Assembly: GCA_029240775.1 (NCBI GenBank)
Contig: JARDZQ010000061.1
Coordinates: forward strand, 1-7,754
Length of the DNA: 7,754 bases
Reading direction: 5' to 3'
Source: Rubrobacteraceae bacterium
GTDB lineage: Bacteria; Actinomycetota; Rubrobacteria; Rubrobacterales; Rubrobacteraceae
Positions 1 to 6,629 of this stretch are shown piece after piece. The number at the start of each line of letters is the position of its first letter. Within the stretch, counting starts at the first letter, position 1. A model generated the notes under the pieces. That model was not told the origin of the DNA. It saw nothing but the letters and a program-made list of their open reading frames with translations, and ran no database searches. The translations under genes were made by a program, and so were the position numbers.

Positions 1-894
1 CGCTACTACATGGAGCCCAAGGGCCACATCGTGCTCGACAAGTACCCGGGCGAGTGGGAGGTGATGCCCTCCTACATCGAGGAGCCCGAGGCAGCTGCGT
101 GCAAATGGGTCTCTATCCGCGAGGAGAACCGCGCCAGGTTCGACCTGCCGACCGTCTTCTCCATCCTCATCTACACCCATCCCGAGACCGGTTTCCCGCT
201 CGCTATCTGCGACGGCAGCTACCACACGGTGATGCGTACCGGCTCCGCGGCGGCGGTTTCCGCGAAGTATCTGGCGCGCGAGGACAGCAAGGTGCTCGCC
301 ATCGTCGGCGCCGGGAACATGGCAGAAGGGACTTTAGCAGCCTGCAACGAGGTCTTCCGGTGGGAGGACGTGCGCGTCTGGAGCCGCTCGCAAGAGACCC
401 TCGACAAGTTTGTAAGAAACGAGCAACCGAAGTACGAGCGGTTCGAGATCCGGGCGTCTACAAACCTCGAAGAAGTCGTGCGCGGGGCGGACGTCGTCGT
501 CACCGTTACGCCAGCGAGGGGTCCGATCGTCGAGAACGGCTGGATCTCCAAGGGCACCCACATCGCCGCCTTGGGAGCGGACAAGGAGGGTGATCAGGAA
601 CTGGACCCCAGGATCCTCAAACGGGCCCGCATCTTCGTCGACGACATCCGACAGTGCCGGACCGACGGCGAGATCAACGTTCCCCTCCGGGAGAGCGTGA
701 TCTCCGAGGACGACATCGCGGGCGAGATCGGTCAGGTAGTCGCCGGAAAAGTCGCAGGACGCACTTCGGAGAGCGACATCACCGTCTTCGACTCGACCGG
801 CTTCGCCCTGCAGGACTCCGCGACTGTCCCGCTCGAGTACGAGCGTGCGCTCGCCGCGGGGGTCGGCGTTGAGAAGAAGATGATCTCGACCTGA
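1..894 (+). CDS. Ornithine cyclodeaminase/alanine dehydrogenase-family (mu-crystallin-like) enzyme, 5' truncated
   Basis: The reading frame is open from base 1 (Arg-Tyr-Tyr-Met...) and ends at TGA 892-894, giving 297 residues. The family is usually about 320-330 residues, so roughly 30-40 N-terminal residues lie before the window; the ATG at 10 is internal, not the start. Family features, numbered from base 1, are: Lys35 in CKWV, at the place of the substrate-binding lysine; LPTV (49-52); the MRTGSAAA block (78-85) with the conserved Arg79; the dinucleotide-binding loop GAGNMA (103-108); and GADKEGDQELD (192-202) with the likely catalytic Asp194. The GAD...ELD form resembles the alanine dehydrogenase or cyclic-imino-acid reductase branch more than classical ornithine cyclodeaminase, but members of this family differ in substrate and I would not assign one. 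It is a cytosolic NAD(P)-dependent enzyme. It converges on the SDR gene at 896, with one base between the stops. Confidence 0.9.
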   Translation, partial: RYYMEPKGHIVLDKYPGEWEVMPSYIEEPEAAACKWVSIREENRARFDLPTVFSILIYTHPETGFPLAICDGSYHTVMRTGSAAAVSAKYLAREDSKVLAIVGAGNMAEGTLAACNEVFRWEDVRVWSRSQETLDKFVRNEQPKYERFEIRASTNLEEVVRGADVVVTVTPARGPIVENGWISKGTHIAALGADKEGDQELDPRILKRARIFVDDIRQCRTDGEINVPLRESVISEDDIAGEIGQVVAGKVAGRTSESDITVFDSTGFALQDSATVPLEYERALAAGVGVEKKMIST

Positions 895-895
895 C

Positions 896-1663
896 TCAGT
901 AACGGCCCACGAGCAGCCCGCCGTCCACGACGAGCACCTGTCCGGTAATGTAACGGGCGCCTTCGGAGGCTAGAAATACGCTCACGTCGGCGATGTCTTC
1001 GGGCTCGCCCACCCGGCCCATGGGAATGAATTCCCCGGCCCTTTCCAGACCCTCGGGCCCAAGCGAGTGCTCTTCGGAGAGCGCCTGAGCCGTCCGTATG
1101 TAGCCAGGCGCGATGCCGTTGACGCGTATCCCGTCTCGGGCCAGCTCCACGGCCAGGCCACGCACGAGGCCCACCACGCCGGCCTTGGCCGCCGAGTACT
1201 GGACGTGTTCGTCCCACCCGTAAGCGACGCCCATGATCGAGGACAGGGCTATCATGTTTCCGCGCCCCGCCTCTCGCATGGCGGGGGCTGCGGCCCGGCA
1301 CACCCTCATTACCCCTTTGAGATCAATCTCGTGCGTATGGTCCCACTTCTCGTCGGTGAGCTCCGCGAGCGGCACCCGGTGAGCGATACCCGCGTTGGCC
1401 ACCACGGTGTCGAGCGGGCCGTACCGATCCTGGACCGCCGACACTACGGAATAGGTCTCCTCAGTGTCCATGACGTCTAGGTGATGGTACTCGGCCTCGC
1501 CGCCCGCAGACCCGATGTCGTCCGCGACCGAACGTCCCTCCTCTTCGAGTATGTCCGTCACTATGACCCGATAACCCGCGCGGGCGAAGGCGCGAGCCGT
1601 AGCCGCGCCGATACCGATACCAGCGCCGGTGACCAAAGTCGTGAGCTTCTCGGGGTGCTCCAT
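896..1663 (-). CDS. SDR-family NAD-type oxidoreductase (255 aa), distal gene of the transporter operon
   Basis: This is a classical short-chain dehydrogenase/reductase of normal length. Seen in the protein: cofactor loop TGAGIGIG (12-19); Asp37 at the end of the second strand, which in this family favours NAD(H) over NADP(H); NAG (90-92); the active-site serine pair 141-142; and YSAAK with Tyr156 and Lys160. Ser142 to Tyr156 is 14 residues rather than the usual 13, consistent with a one-residue insertion in the GWDEH loop. The fourth tetrad position, normally Asn in a 'NLKG' motif, is Asp114 (IDLKG). The substrate is unknown; a secondary alcohol or keto group is implied by the family. The start is ATG 1663-1661, where the ribosome binding site is weak (GAGG about 12 bases upstream). 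Only 33 bases separate it from the upstream SDR gene, so co-transcription and perhaps coupling are likely. An automatic label such as 3-oxoacyl-ACP reductase would be generic. Confidence 0.92.
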   Translation of the reverse strand: MEHPEKLTTLVTGAGIGIGAATARAFARAGYRVIVTDILEEEGRSVADDIGSAGGEAEYHHLDVMDTEETYSVVSAVQDRYGPLDTVVANAGIAHRVPLAELTDEKWDHTHEIDLKGVMRVCRAAAPAMREAGRGNMIALSSIMGVAYGWDEHVQYSAAKAGVVGLVRGLAVELARDGIRVNGIAPGYIRTAQALSEEHSLGPEGLERAGEFIPMGRVGEPEDIADVSVFLASEGARYITGQVLVVDGGLLVGRY

Positions 1664-1696
1664 AAGGTTCCGCTACCTCGGTAAGGTGCCCGATTT

Positions 1697-2443
1697 CTAC
1701 AACATCACGTCGCCGGAGTTGGGGCCGAGCGTCTGACCGACGTAGAGCGCGGCTCCGTCAGAGACGAGGAAGGCGACGGTCTCGGCTACCTCCCAGGGTT
1801 CCCCGAAACGCCCCAGGGGTAGTTCGGCGGCCTTGGCGTTGCGCCACTCCTCGGAGAGGCCGAGGACTAGCTCGGTGTTTATGGGTCCGGGCGCGACCGC
1901 GTTTACCCTGACTCCCTGCGTCGAGACTTCACGGGCCAACGACTTTGTGAGGCCGATGATCCCGGCCTTGGCGGAGCTGTAGTGGCAAAGCTCGACGCCG
2001 CCGATCTGACCGAGTTGGGAGGCGACGTTTACGATGATGCCGCTTCCCCGCGAGAGCATCTCGGGCAGCAAGGCGCGGGTGCATAGGAACGTGCCGCGCA
2101 GGTGCACGGCGATCATCCGGTCGAAGTCCTCGATCGTGAGATCTACGAACCGCTTCTGCTGCAGGAACCCGGCGTTGTTGACGAGGATCTCCGGGGAGCC
2201 GTAAGCCTCTCGAGCCGCGACCACGATCTGTTGTACCGCTTCCGGGTCCGAGACATCGCCGGGGGCAGCCGCCGCTTCTCCGCCCGACTCCTTTATCCCG
2301 GCGACGACCTCGTCGGCGGCTTCACCTCTCAGATCGTTGACGACGACCCGCTCGCCTTCCTTCCCGAGCTTCTCGGCGATGGCGCGTCCTATACCGCTTC
2401 CCGCCCCGGTAACCAGGGTGACCCGGGAGCGTCCCGCCGTCAT
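1697..2443 (-). CDS. SDR-family NAD-type oxidoreductase (248 aa), FabG-like
   Basis: This is a second classical SDR, clearly diverged from its neighbour. The protein shows TGAGSGIG (12-19), Asp37 after the second strand (NAD preference), NNAG (89-92), Ser142, and Tyr155/Lys159 in YSSAK with the normal 13-residue Ser-Tyr spacing. His114 replaces the usual tetrad Asn (VHLRG). The C-terminus GQTLGPNSGDVML replaces the common '...DGG' ending and is of a type seen in one SDR subgroup. The start ATG 2443-2441 has a strong ribosome binding site, AAAGGAGGG, on the minus strand at 2457-2449. It lies 101 bases after the MFS gene; that gap shows no terminator-like hairpin with a T-tract, so read-through from the MFS promoter is expected. 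Two different NAD-type SDRs in one operon with a transporter suggest two successive oxidation or epimerising redox steps on an imported compound, which is an inference. The reaction is unassigned. Confidence 0.92.
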   Translation of the reverse strand: MTAGRSRVTLVTGAGSGIGRAIAEKLGKEGERVVVNDLRGEAADEVVAGIKESGGEAAAAPGDVSDPEAVQQIVVAAREAYGSPEILVNNAGFLQQKRFVDLTIEDFDRMIAVHLRGTFLCTRALLPEMLSRGSGIIVNVASQLGQIGGVELCHYSSAKAGIIGLTKSLAREVSTQGVRVNAVAPGPINTELVLGLSEEWRNAKAAELPLGRFGEPWEVAETVAFLVSDGAALYVGQTLGPNSGDVML

Positions 2444-2544
2444 CGACGCCCTCCTTTCACTTGCTCACGCTTGCGAGGGACGAGCCAGACCCGACTCGCC
2501 CCTGCCCTTCTTCTCGCGTTCGCAGCGTCGGTCACCGCGCACGG

Positions 2545-3915
2545 CTATGCAGGCTCTTCCACCACCTCGGCTTGGCGCGGGTCCTTCACGTCGCGGGTGC
2601 CCAGCATGAGTACCCCGGAGAGGATCGTCGCGATCCCACCGCTGAGGAACGCCGCGAGGACCATGTTATTTCCGGTCGCGGTAAGGAACGCGGTCAGCAA
2701 CGCTCCCCCGACGATCGCCCCGATCGGCCCCATGGCGTTGACGAAGGACGCCCCCGTGCCGCGCACCCGGGTCGGGAACGACTCGCCCATGAAGAACAGC
2801 AGGGCCGCGTAGGGCCCGATTATGAAGAAGAGCCCGACCGTGTACATGGTCAACACGAAGCCTTGCGAGTCCGGTCCGAAGAGCATGAACGTGTAAGCAA
2901 GGCCGGATATAACCCAGCCCCCGGCGATGGTCAGGCGTCGCCCGATGCGGTCCCCTACGAACCCGTGGCAGAGGTAGCCGATGTAAGCGGCCGCGTTGGA
3001 GACTATTAGAACGGTCAGCGCGCTCCCGAACGAAACCCCCTTGCCCTCGGTGAGCACGGTGGTTCCGAGGACGGCGAAGACCTGGATGCCGATCCAGTTC
3101 GTCAGGAAGGCTAAGGCGAGAAAGATCGTGTGCCTTCTGATGTCCGGCTCGAAGATCTGCTGAAGAGTGGTCTCCTGGACGTGGTGCACGTCTATGTCGA
3201 AGTGCCGGCCGAACTCGACGGCCTCTTCGTGCCGGTTTTCTTTCTCGAGCTGCCGGACCCGCTTCATGGCCAGAAACCTCGGTGACTCCTCGAGCCTGAA
3301 GCCGAGAGCGGCGACTATGAGCGCCGGTACGGTGGCAAGCATGAAAACGCCGCGCCATCCAACGGTCCCAAGCAGCAGCGCCGTGAACGCCGACGCGAGC
3401 AGTACGCCTATCGGCCAACCACCCTGTATGAAGGCGTACACGAACCCCCGGCTCTTCCGATTACCGTAGAGCTCGTTGAGGTAGCTGGTATTCACCGCCT
3501 GCTCGGAGTAGCCGAGACCGGATATGGCCCGGATGACCGTAAGCCAAACCGCGCCAAACGCAGCAGGGGTCAACCCCGTCAGGAGGGAGCTCAAGCCCGT
3601 ACCGGCGGTGGTGATGATCAGGGATCTCTTTCGACCGGCGTAGTCGATAAGCGGCCCCACCAAGATGGCTACAAAGAAGGTCCCCACCGCCACCAGGGTC
3701 GCGACCGCGGTGCTCGTAGCCGTCGCCCATCCGAAGTCGTCGGCCATCCTGGGGAGCAGCGTCCCGAACATGATGTAGTCGTAGACGCAGACAACCCAAG
3801 CGAGGAAGGCTACGATAGAGGGGTAGATCAGTTCACGCGTAGAGAAGGTGGTCCGGATCCCCTCTATCGGTCGTCCGGCAGAGTCCCCGCCACCCTGATC
3901 TGTTCGTTCAGCCAT
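2545..3915 (-). CDS. MFS transporter (456 aa), organic acid/sugar-type
   Basis: This is a 12-helix major facilitator superfamily permease of usual length, in the cytoplasmic membrane. After a hydrophilic N-terminal tail (1-30), helix 1 carries an acidic Asp46 in YDYIMFGTLLP, as in proton symporters of aromatic or organic acids. The loop 2-3 signature GPLIDYAGRKR is at 87-97, its repeat GFVGDRIGRR at 318-327, and ESPRFL at 210-215 (the sugar/metabolite-porter 'PESPR' motif). A long charged central loop (about 216-262) follows helix 6. The start is taken as ATG 3915-3913, because the ribosome binding site AAGGAGG (3931-3925) abuts an upstream in-frame GTG at 3924 with zero spacing but is nine bases from this ATG. 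It is the first gene of the MFS-SDR-SDR unit and divergent from the GntR regulator. Proton-coupled uptake of a carboxylate is the best guess from motif type and regulator class; the substrate is not readable. Confidence 0.93.
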   Translation of the reverse strand: MAERTDQGGGDSAGRPIEGIRTTFSTRELIYPSIVAFLAWVVCVYDYIMFGTLLPRMADDFGWATATSTAVATLVAVGTFFVAILVGPLIDYAGRKRSLIITTAGTGLSSLLTGLTPAAFGAVWLTVIRAISGLGYSEQAVNTSYLNELYGNRKSRGFVYAFIQGGWPIGVLLASAFTALLLGTVGWRGVFMLATVPALIVAALGFRLEESPRFLAMKRVRQLEKENRHEEAVEFGRHFDIDVHHVQETTLQQIFEPDIRRHTIFLALAFLTNWIGIQVFAVLGTTVLTEGKGVSFGSALTVLIVSNAAAYIGYLCHGFVGDRIGRRLTIAGGWVISGLAYTFMLFGPDSQGFVLTMYTVGLFFIIGPYAALLFFMGESFPTRVRGTGASFVNAMGPIGAIVGGALLTAFLTATGNNMVLAAFLSGGIATILSGVLMLGTRDVKDPRQAEVVEEPA

Positions 3916-3924
3916 CTGAGTCAC

Positions 3925-3931
3925 CCTCCTT
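3925..3931 (-). promoter_or_regulatory. Ribosome binding site that decides the MFS start
   Basis: The minus strand reads AAGGAGG here. The next three bases are an in-frame GTG (3924-3922), too close to be used, and nine bases on is ATG (3915). The spacing favours ATG and removes three residues from the longest open frame. Confidence 0.75.
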
Positions 3932-3998
3932 GTCCGCTCGCGTGTCCCCTACGACCCAATGATCCAACGCTCGGCGCCCTTTCCACGTGCCGCATGGA

Positions 3999-4013
3999 GC
4001 CTCCCCTAGAGGC
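3999..4013. promoter_or_regulatory. Perfect dyad over the predicted transcription start of the MFS operon
   Basis: GCCTC (3999-4003) and GAGGC (4009-4013) are perfect inverted repeats around five bases. The dyad starts immediately after the predicted -10 box on the minus strand and so covers about -6 to +9. It could be a secondary operator or a 5'-end hairpin in the mRNA. It differs in sequence from the ATTTGT dyad upstream, so the same protein need not bind both. Confidence 0.35.
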
Positions 4014-4042
4014 ACCATAGCCAACCCCAGATAATTTGTCAA
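4014..4042 (-). promoter_or_regulatory. Sigma-A type promoter of the MFS-SDR-SDR operon
   Basis: On the minus strand a perfect -35 TTGACA (4042-4037) is followed by a 17-base spacer and the -10 TATGGT (4019-4014; four of six consensus bases). Transcription would begin near 4007, leaving a leader of about 90 bases before the MFS ATG at 3915. The -35 hexamer lies inside the ATTTGT-CAA-ACAAAT dyad, so a protein bound there would block RNA polymerase. Confidence 0.7.
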
Positions 4043-4048
4043 ACAAAT
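4034..4048. promoter_or_regulatory. Candidate GntR/FadR-family operator
   Basis: ATTTGT (4034-4039) and ACAAAT (4043-4048) form a perfect 6+6 inverted repeat around CAA. The core fits the GntR-superfamily operator form yGT-n(3)-ACr. It is the most conspicuous AT-rich symmetric element in an otherwise GC-rich intergenic region, which also encodes a divergent FadR-type regulator. It overlaps the -35 box of the transporter promoter, the position expected of a repressor site. That the adjacent regulator is the binder is an inference from location and motif form. Confidence 0.65.
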
Positions 4049-4196
4049 ACCGTCGGTTGTGGGCGCGCCGCACCGTCCCTCCCGGTTTCATCGGTGCTTT
4101 ATCGCCGTCGGGTTCTCTGAAGCGGGTCATGGAACGGGAAACGAGGAAAGGTCGCACAGACCAAGAATACTGGCGCATTTATGGTGGAGGGTCGGT

Positions 4197-4211
4197 TATC
4201 TCAGATATAGT
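4197..4211 (+). promoter_or_regulatory. -10 region of the GntR gene with an overlapping small palindrome
   Basis: TATAGT (4206-4211) matches five of six -10 bases and would start transcription near 4218, about 23 bases before the regulator's ATG. No good -35 is found at 16-18 bases. The 11-base palindrome TATCT-C-AGATA (4197-4207) overlaps the -10 and could serve autoregulation, but it does not match the ATTTGT operator, so this part is tentative. Confidence 0.45.
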
Positions 4212-4240
4212 ATGGTGAACACCCCGAAGGGAGTAGTTGC

Positions 4241-5053
4241 ATGACAGGGGACGGCCTGGACAGGTCTCGCAAGGCTGGCAAGACCTACAAACGGATAGTC
4301 GAACACATTCGGGGTGAGATCTCTTCCAAGAAGTTGCGCCCGGGCGACAGGCTGCCACCGGAGGCTAATCTGGCCCGATCCCTCGGGGTCAGCCGGCCGA
4401 CCGTGCGGGAGGCGCTCAAGGTTCTGGAGTCTCAGAACGTTCTGAGGAGTTCGACGGGTCCTACGGGCGGGACGTTCGTCGAAGCCATAGACGGGGCGGG
4501 CGTGGCAGAGTACCTGAAGGACTCCATATCTCTACTTCTCGATGTGGACGAGCTCACGCTCGAGGAGTTGTGGGAAGTCCGGGAGGTTACGGAAGTGACC
4601 GCGGCGGAGCTGGCCGCCGTGCGACGCACGGAGCAGGATATGTTCGTCATCGAGAAGACGGTGGAGATGGACGAGCTCAAGGAGGGTGTCTATATAGTCT
4701 CGGACATCTCGTTCCACAGAGCCATTGCGGAAGCCTCCAAGAACAGGATGCTGAGTCTGTTCGCGGGTTCTATCCACATGACCTTGAGGACGCTGGCCGA
4801 GCGCTACATCATGCCGGAGGACGTGTTGCCCGAGGTCAAGCGGATCTCCCAGCAGCAGCACCGCCTCATCTACGAGGCCATCTCAGACCAAGACTGGGCT
4901 CTGGCCGCGACTCGAATGCGGGAGCACTTACAGCTGTCTTACGGGGTTTACGAACGGGCTATGCCCAGAGGACGCTCGGGCAGGATCGGCAAGCAGCCGC
5001 CAGCGGGCGATGCACGCCTCGGCACGGGCCAGGTTGACGCCCCGCGGCGGTAG
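4241..5053 (+). CDS. GntR-family transcriptional regulator, FadR subfamily (wHTH + FCD), 270 aa
   Basis: This is a DNA-binding repressor or activator of the FadR group. The N-terminal winged helix-turn-helix (about 14-80) has the family signature: LRPGDRLPPEANLARSLGV followed by SRPTVREALKVLE, and the wing residues TGGTF. The C-terminal all-helical FCD ligand domain (about 105-235) keeps the four metal/ligand-site residues Asp155 and His159 (DISFH), His207 (QQQH) and His229 (REHL). Regulators with this set usually bind a metal and a small carboxylate. About 35 basic, low-complexity residues (236-270) extend past the usual end of the domain. The start ATG 4241 follows AAGGGAG (4227-4233) with seven bases between. 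The gene is divergent from the MFS-SDR-SDR operon and most likely controls it through the ATTTGT dyad at 4034-4048. The ligand is probably the transported substrate or an intermediate, which is an inference. Confidence 0.93.
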   Translation: MTGDGLDRSRKAGKTYKRIVEHIRGEISSKKLRPGDRLPPEANLARSLGVSRPTVREALKVLESQNVLRSSTGPTGGTFVEAIDGAGVAEYLKDSISLLLDVDELTLEELWEVREVTEVTAAELAAVRRTEQDMFVIEKTVEMDELKEGVYIVSDISFHRAIAEASKNRMLSLFAGSIHMTLRTLAERYIMPEDVLPEVKRISQQQHRLIYEAISDQDWALAATRMREHLQLSYGVYERAMPRGRSGRIGKQPPAGDARLGTGQVDAPRR

Positions 5054-5124
5054 CGACGCGTAAGGGAGAGATCGAGTTTGCCCACAGCCCGGACCCCGTA
5101 CCTGCCTGATCGGCCGCTGACTCA

Positions 5125-5160
5125 GAGAACTCTCGGCACGTCTCTCTCCGTGTTGAGAGA
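5125..5160 (+). promoter_or_regulatory. GAGA/TCTC hairpins that could mask a ribosome binding site
   Basis: TCTCTC (5143-5148) and GAGAGA (5155-5160) form a perfect six-pair stem with a six-base loop. Just upstream GAGA-AC-TCTC (5125-5134) is a second palindrome whose arms could also pair with the first pair. The GAGAGA arm is the only purine-rich, Shine-Dalgarno-like stretch before the ATG at 5167. No T-tract follows, so it is not a convincing terminator for the GntR gene upstream. Confidence 0.3.
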
Positions 5161-5166
5161 TCCAGG

Positions 5167-5547
5167 ATGACCGTGGAAGAGCTGGCAACCTCGGTCATTT
5201 CGTACGCCTTGTGGCCCTTGCCAACCCTCGCGATAGTAGGCCTCTGGGTTGCCGCGACGATGGACATCGTGCGTAACAGACACGGTGAGGCGTTTACGAA
5301 CGTAAAGTTGGTGTGCATGGCTACTCTCGTTTCCGTGGTTGCGGTCATCGCCATCGTAAGTGTCGGCGCGGTCTTCGGCGCCCAGTGGTCCGAAGCCGTA
5401 TCGAGCGTGGCAACTTCCGACGGGACTCGAACCAACGAGCAGGAGATGGACCCGGCGCGCGCCTACCTCTTCAGCTTCGGTCTGGAACACGCTTCTTACT
5501 CATCACCCGCCGATCCGAGAAACTTTGCAAGCCCGACATCACAATGA
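5167..5547 (+). CDS. Small membrane protein of unknown function, two transmembrane helices (126 aa)
   Basis: I do not recognise this protein. Two hydrophobic stretches of helix length are visible: residues about 10-32, containing WPLPTLAIVGLWVAA, and about 48-71, rich in Val/Ala/Ile. A short charged loop (DIVRNRHGEAF) separates them, and the first helix contains prolines 17 and 19. The remainder (73-126) is hydrophilic, without clear motifs, and its codon use is less GC-ending than the first half; a displaced or eroded 3' end is possible. The start ATG 5167 is the first start codon after an in-frame stop at 5107; the purine-rich GAGAGA six bases upstream is a modest ribosome binding site. It stands alone between the GntR regulator (113 bases upstream) and the convergent EamA gene, so context gives no function. 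The coherent hydrophobic pattern argues for a real gene; the open frame in GC-rich DNA argues for caution. Confidence 0.5.
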   Translation: MTVEELATSVISYALWPLPTLAIVGLWVAATMDIVRNRHGEAFTNVKLVCMATLVSVVAVIAIVSVGAVFGAQWSEAVSSVATSDGTRTNEQEMDPARAYLFSFGLEHASYSSPADPRNFASPTSQ

Positions 5548-5736
5548 CGAGCTTGGGAACCTTTCGATACCGGCGGCCTTGGAGCTGACTCCGCAGAGCC
5601 AACCCCTAGATCGCTGACTCTTCCCGAAGCCTGGGGGAACGCCCACCACCGCGAGGCGTAGCCAGGTCGTCACGAACCGCAGCAGGACTTTGTAGGAGAC
5701 CGCATCGAGGAGCCAACCGCGGGGAGAGACGGCTGG
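5548..5736. other. Intergenic region between convergent genes
   Basis: This stretch separates the small membrane protein and EamA stops. It holds short imperfect hairpins: GGAG-CTGA-CTCC at 5581-5592 and TTCCC/GGGAA at 5621-5639 with a nine-base loop. Neither is followed by a T-tract on either strand. No ORF with a credible start is seen. Confidence 0.5.
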
Positions 5737-6621
5737 CTAGTTACTCCTCCTGGCCAGATACACTCCGACGAGGATAATCGCACCGCCGATGATCTTCTCG
5801 ATCCCCAGTATTTCGCCGAAGAAGACGATGCCCGAAGCGACCCCCGTGACGGTGATCAAATACTGGTAGACGAGGACCCGGTTGGCCCCGATGCGGGAGA
5901 CGCCAGTTTGCCACGCCGAGAAGGAGAAAGCGGTGGCCAGGACCGCCGAGAAGGCCACGGCCGCCCACGCTCCGGCCCCGACGCTCTCCCACTCCAATCC
6001 GCCAAGATAAGGGGAAGAGAGCAGCAGGACGAAAAGCCCCCCGAAGAGCAAGGAGTAGGTCGCTACCGTCAGCGGCGAGTGACGCTCCAGCACGGGCATC
6101 GAGAGCACAGTGTAGCTCCCGAACGCCATCGCCGCCAGGAGCACGAAGAGATCCCCGGCCAGGCTCGTTCCCTCGGCCCCGAGGCCCTCGTAGAAGACAA
6201 TGCCGACGCCCAGGATCGAGAGTCCCACCCCCACGATGCCCCTCCAGGCGGGCCTCTCTAGCCCGAGCAGCAGGCCAAGGAGGAGCCCCCAGATGGGGGC
6301 TGTAGCGAAGATGAGGCCAGTGTTGGCGGCGCTGGTCATGCTCACGCCGAAGGTGAAGGCCGTCTGGCCGACCGCCACCCCCAAGCACCCCAGACCCGCT
6401 ATTGGGAGAAGGTCCTTCGGTTTGAGCCTGTCCGCGGGTTCCAGGATGCGGAGAAGGCAGATCATCAAGATACCGCCCGCGGTGAAGCGAAGGGCTACGA
6501 TGAGAAGAGGGGGCATAAACTCTGCAGCGTACTTCGTCGCCGCGTAGTTGGCGCCCCAAAAGACGGCGGCCAGTATCAAAGAGACCTCCGTAAAGATGAC
6601 CGCCTGATTCTGGTCTGTCAC
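5737..6621 (-). CDS. EamA/DMT-superfamily transporter (294 aa, ten helices)
   Basis: This is a drug/metabolite transporter with two tandem EamA repeats (about 15-145 and 155-290), each of five membrane helices, and has the normal length. Family hallmarks are FWGANY (21-26) in helix 1, the LRF after helix 2, the TSAANTGLIFATAP stretch of helix 4, GLERP between helices 4 and 5, and the repeat-2 counterparts SYTVLS and GANRVLVYQYL with FFGE. Members export or import amino acids, metabolites or drugs; no substrate can be assigned. The start is GTG 6621-6619. It has no Shine-Dalgarno sequence, but TACAAT lies eight bases upstream, which fits leaderless translation. An alternative is an internal TTG at 6579 preceded by GGAGG (6589-6585) at five bases, which would remove 14 residues and still leave helix 1 intact. 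The gene is not part of the MFS operon. Confidence 0.92.
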   Translation of the reverse strand: MTDQNQAVIFTEVSLILAAVFWGANYAATKYAAEFMPPLLIVALRFTAGGILMICLLRILEPADRLKPKDLLPIAGLGCLGVAVGQTAFTFGVSMTSAANTGLIFATAPIWGLLLGLLLGLERPAWRGIVGVGLSILGVGIVFYEGLGAEGTSLAGDLFVLLAAMAFGSYTVLSMPVLERHSPLTVATYSLLFGGLFVLLLSSPYLGGLEWESVGAGAWAAVAFSAVLATAFSFSAWQTGVSRIGANRVLVYQYLITVTGVASGIVFFGEILGIEKIIGGAIILVGVYLARRSN

Positions 6622-6629
6622 GAGACGGG

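Noticed and set aside
54..593. Plus-strand 179-codon frame inside the OCD-family gene
   Set aside because: Its composition is Arg-rich and low in complexity, with no start signal. The frame open from base 1 carries the family residues.
2666..3418. Minus-strand 250-codon frame inside the MFS gene
   Set aside because: It has Arg/His/Pro-rich composition and no motifs. The overlapping frame encodes an unmistakable MFS permease.
4150..4162. GGTC-n(5)-GACC dyad upstream of the regulator as a second operator
   Set aside because: The arms are only four bases, and it does not match the ATTTGT-n(3)-ACAAAT operator; such dyads occur by chance in this composition.
5621..5639. Possible terminator hairpin TTCCC/GGGAA
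   Set aside because: The stem is only five pairs with a nine-base loop and no T-tract on either strand.
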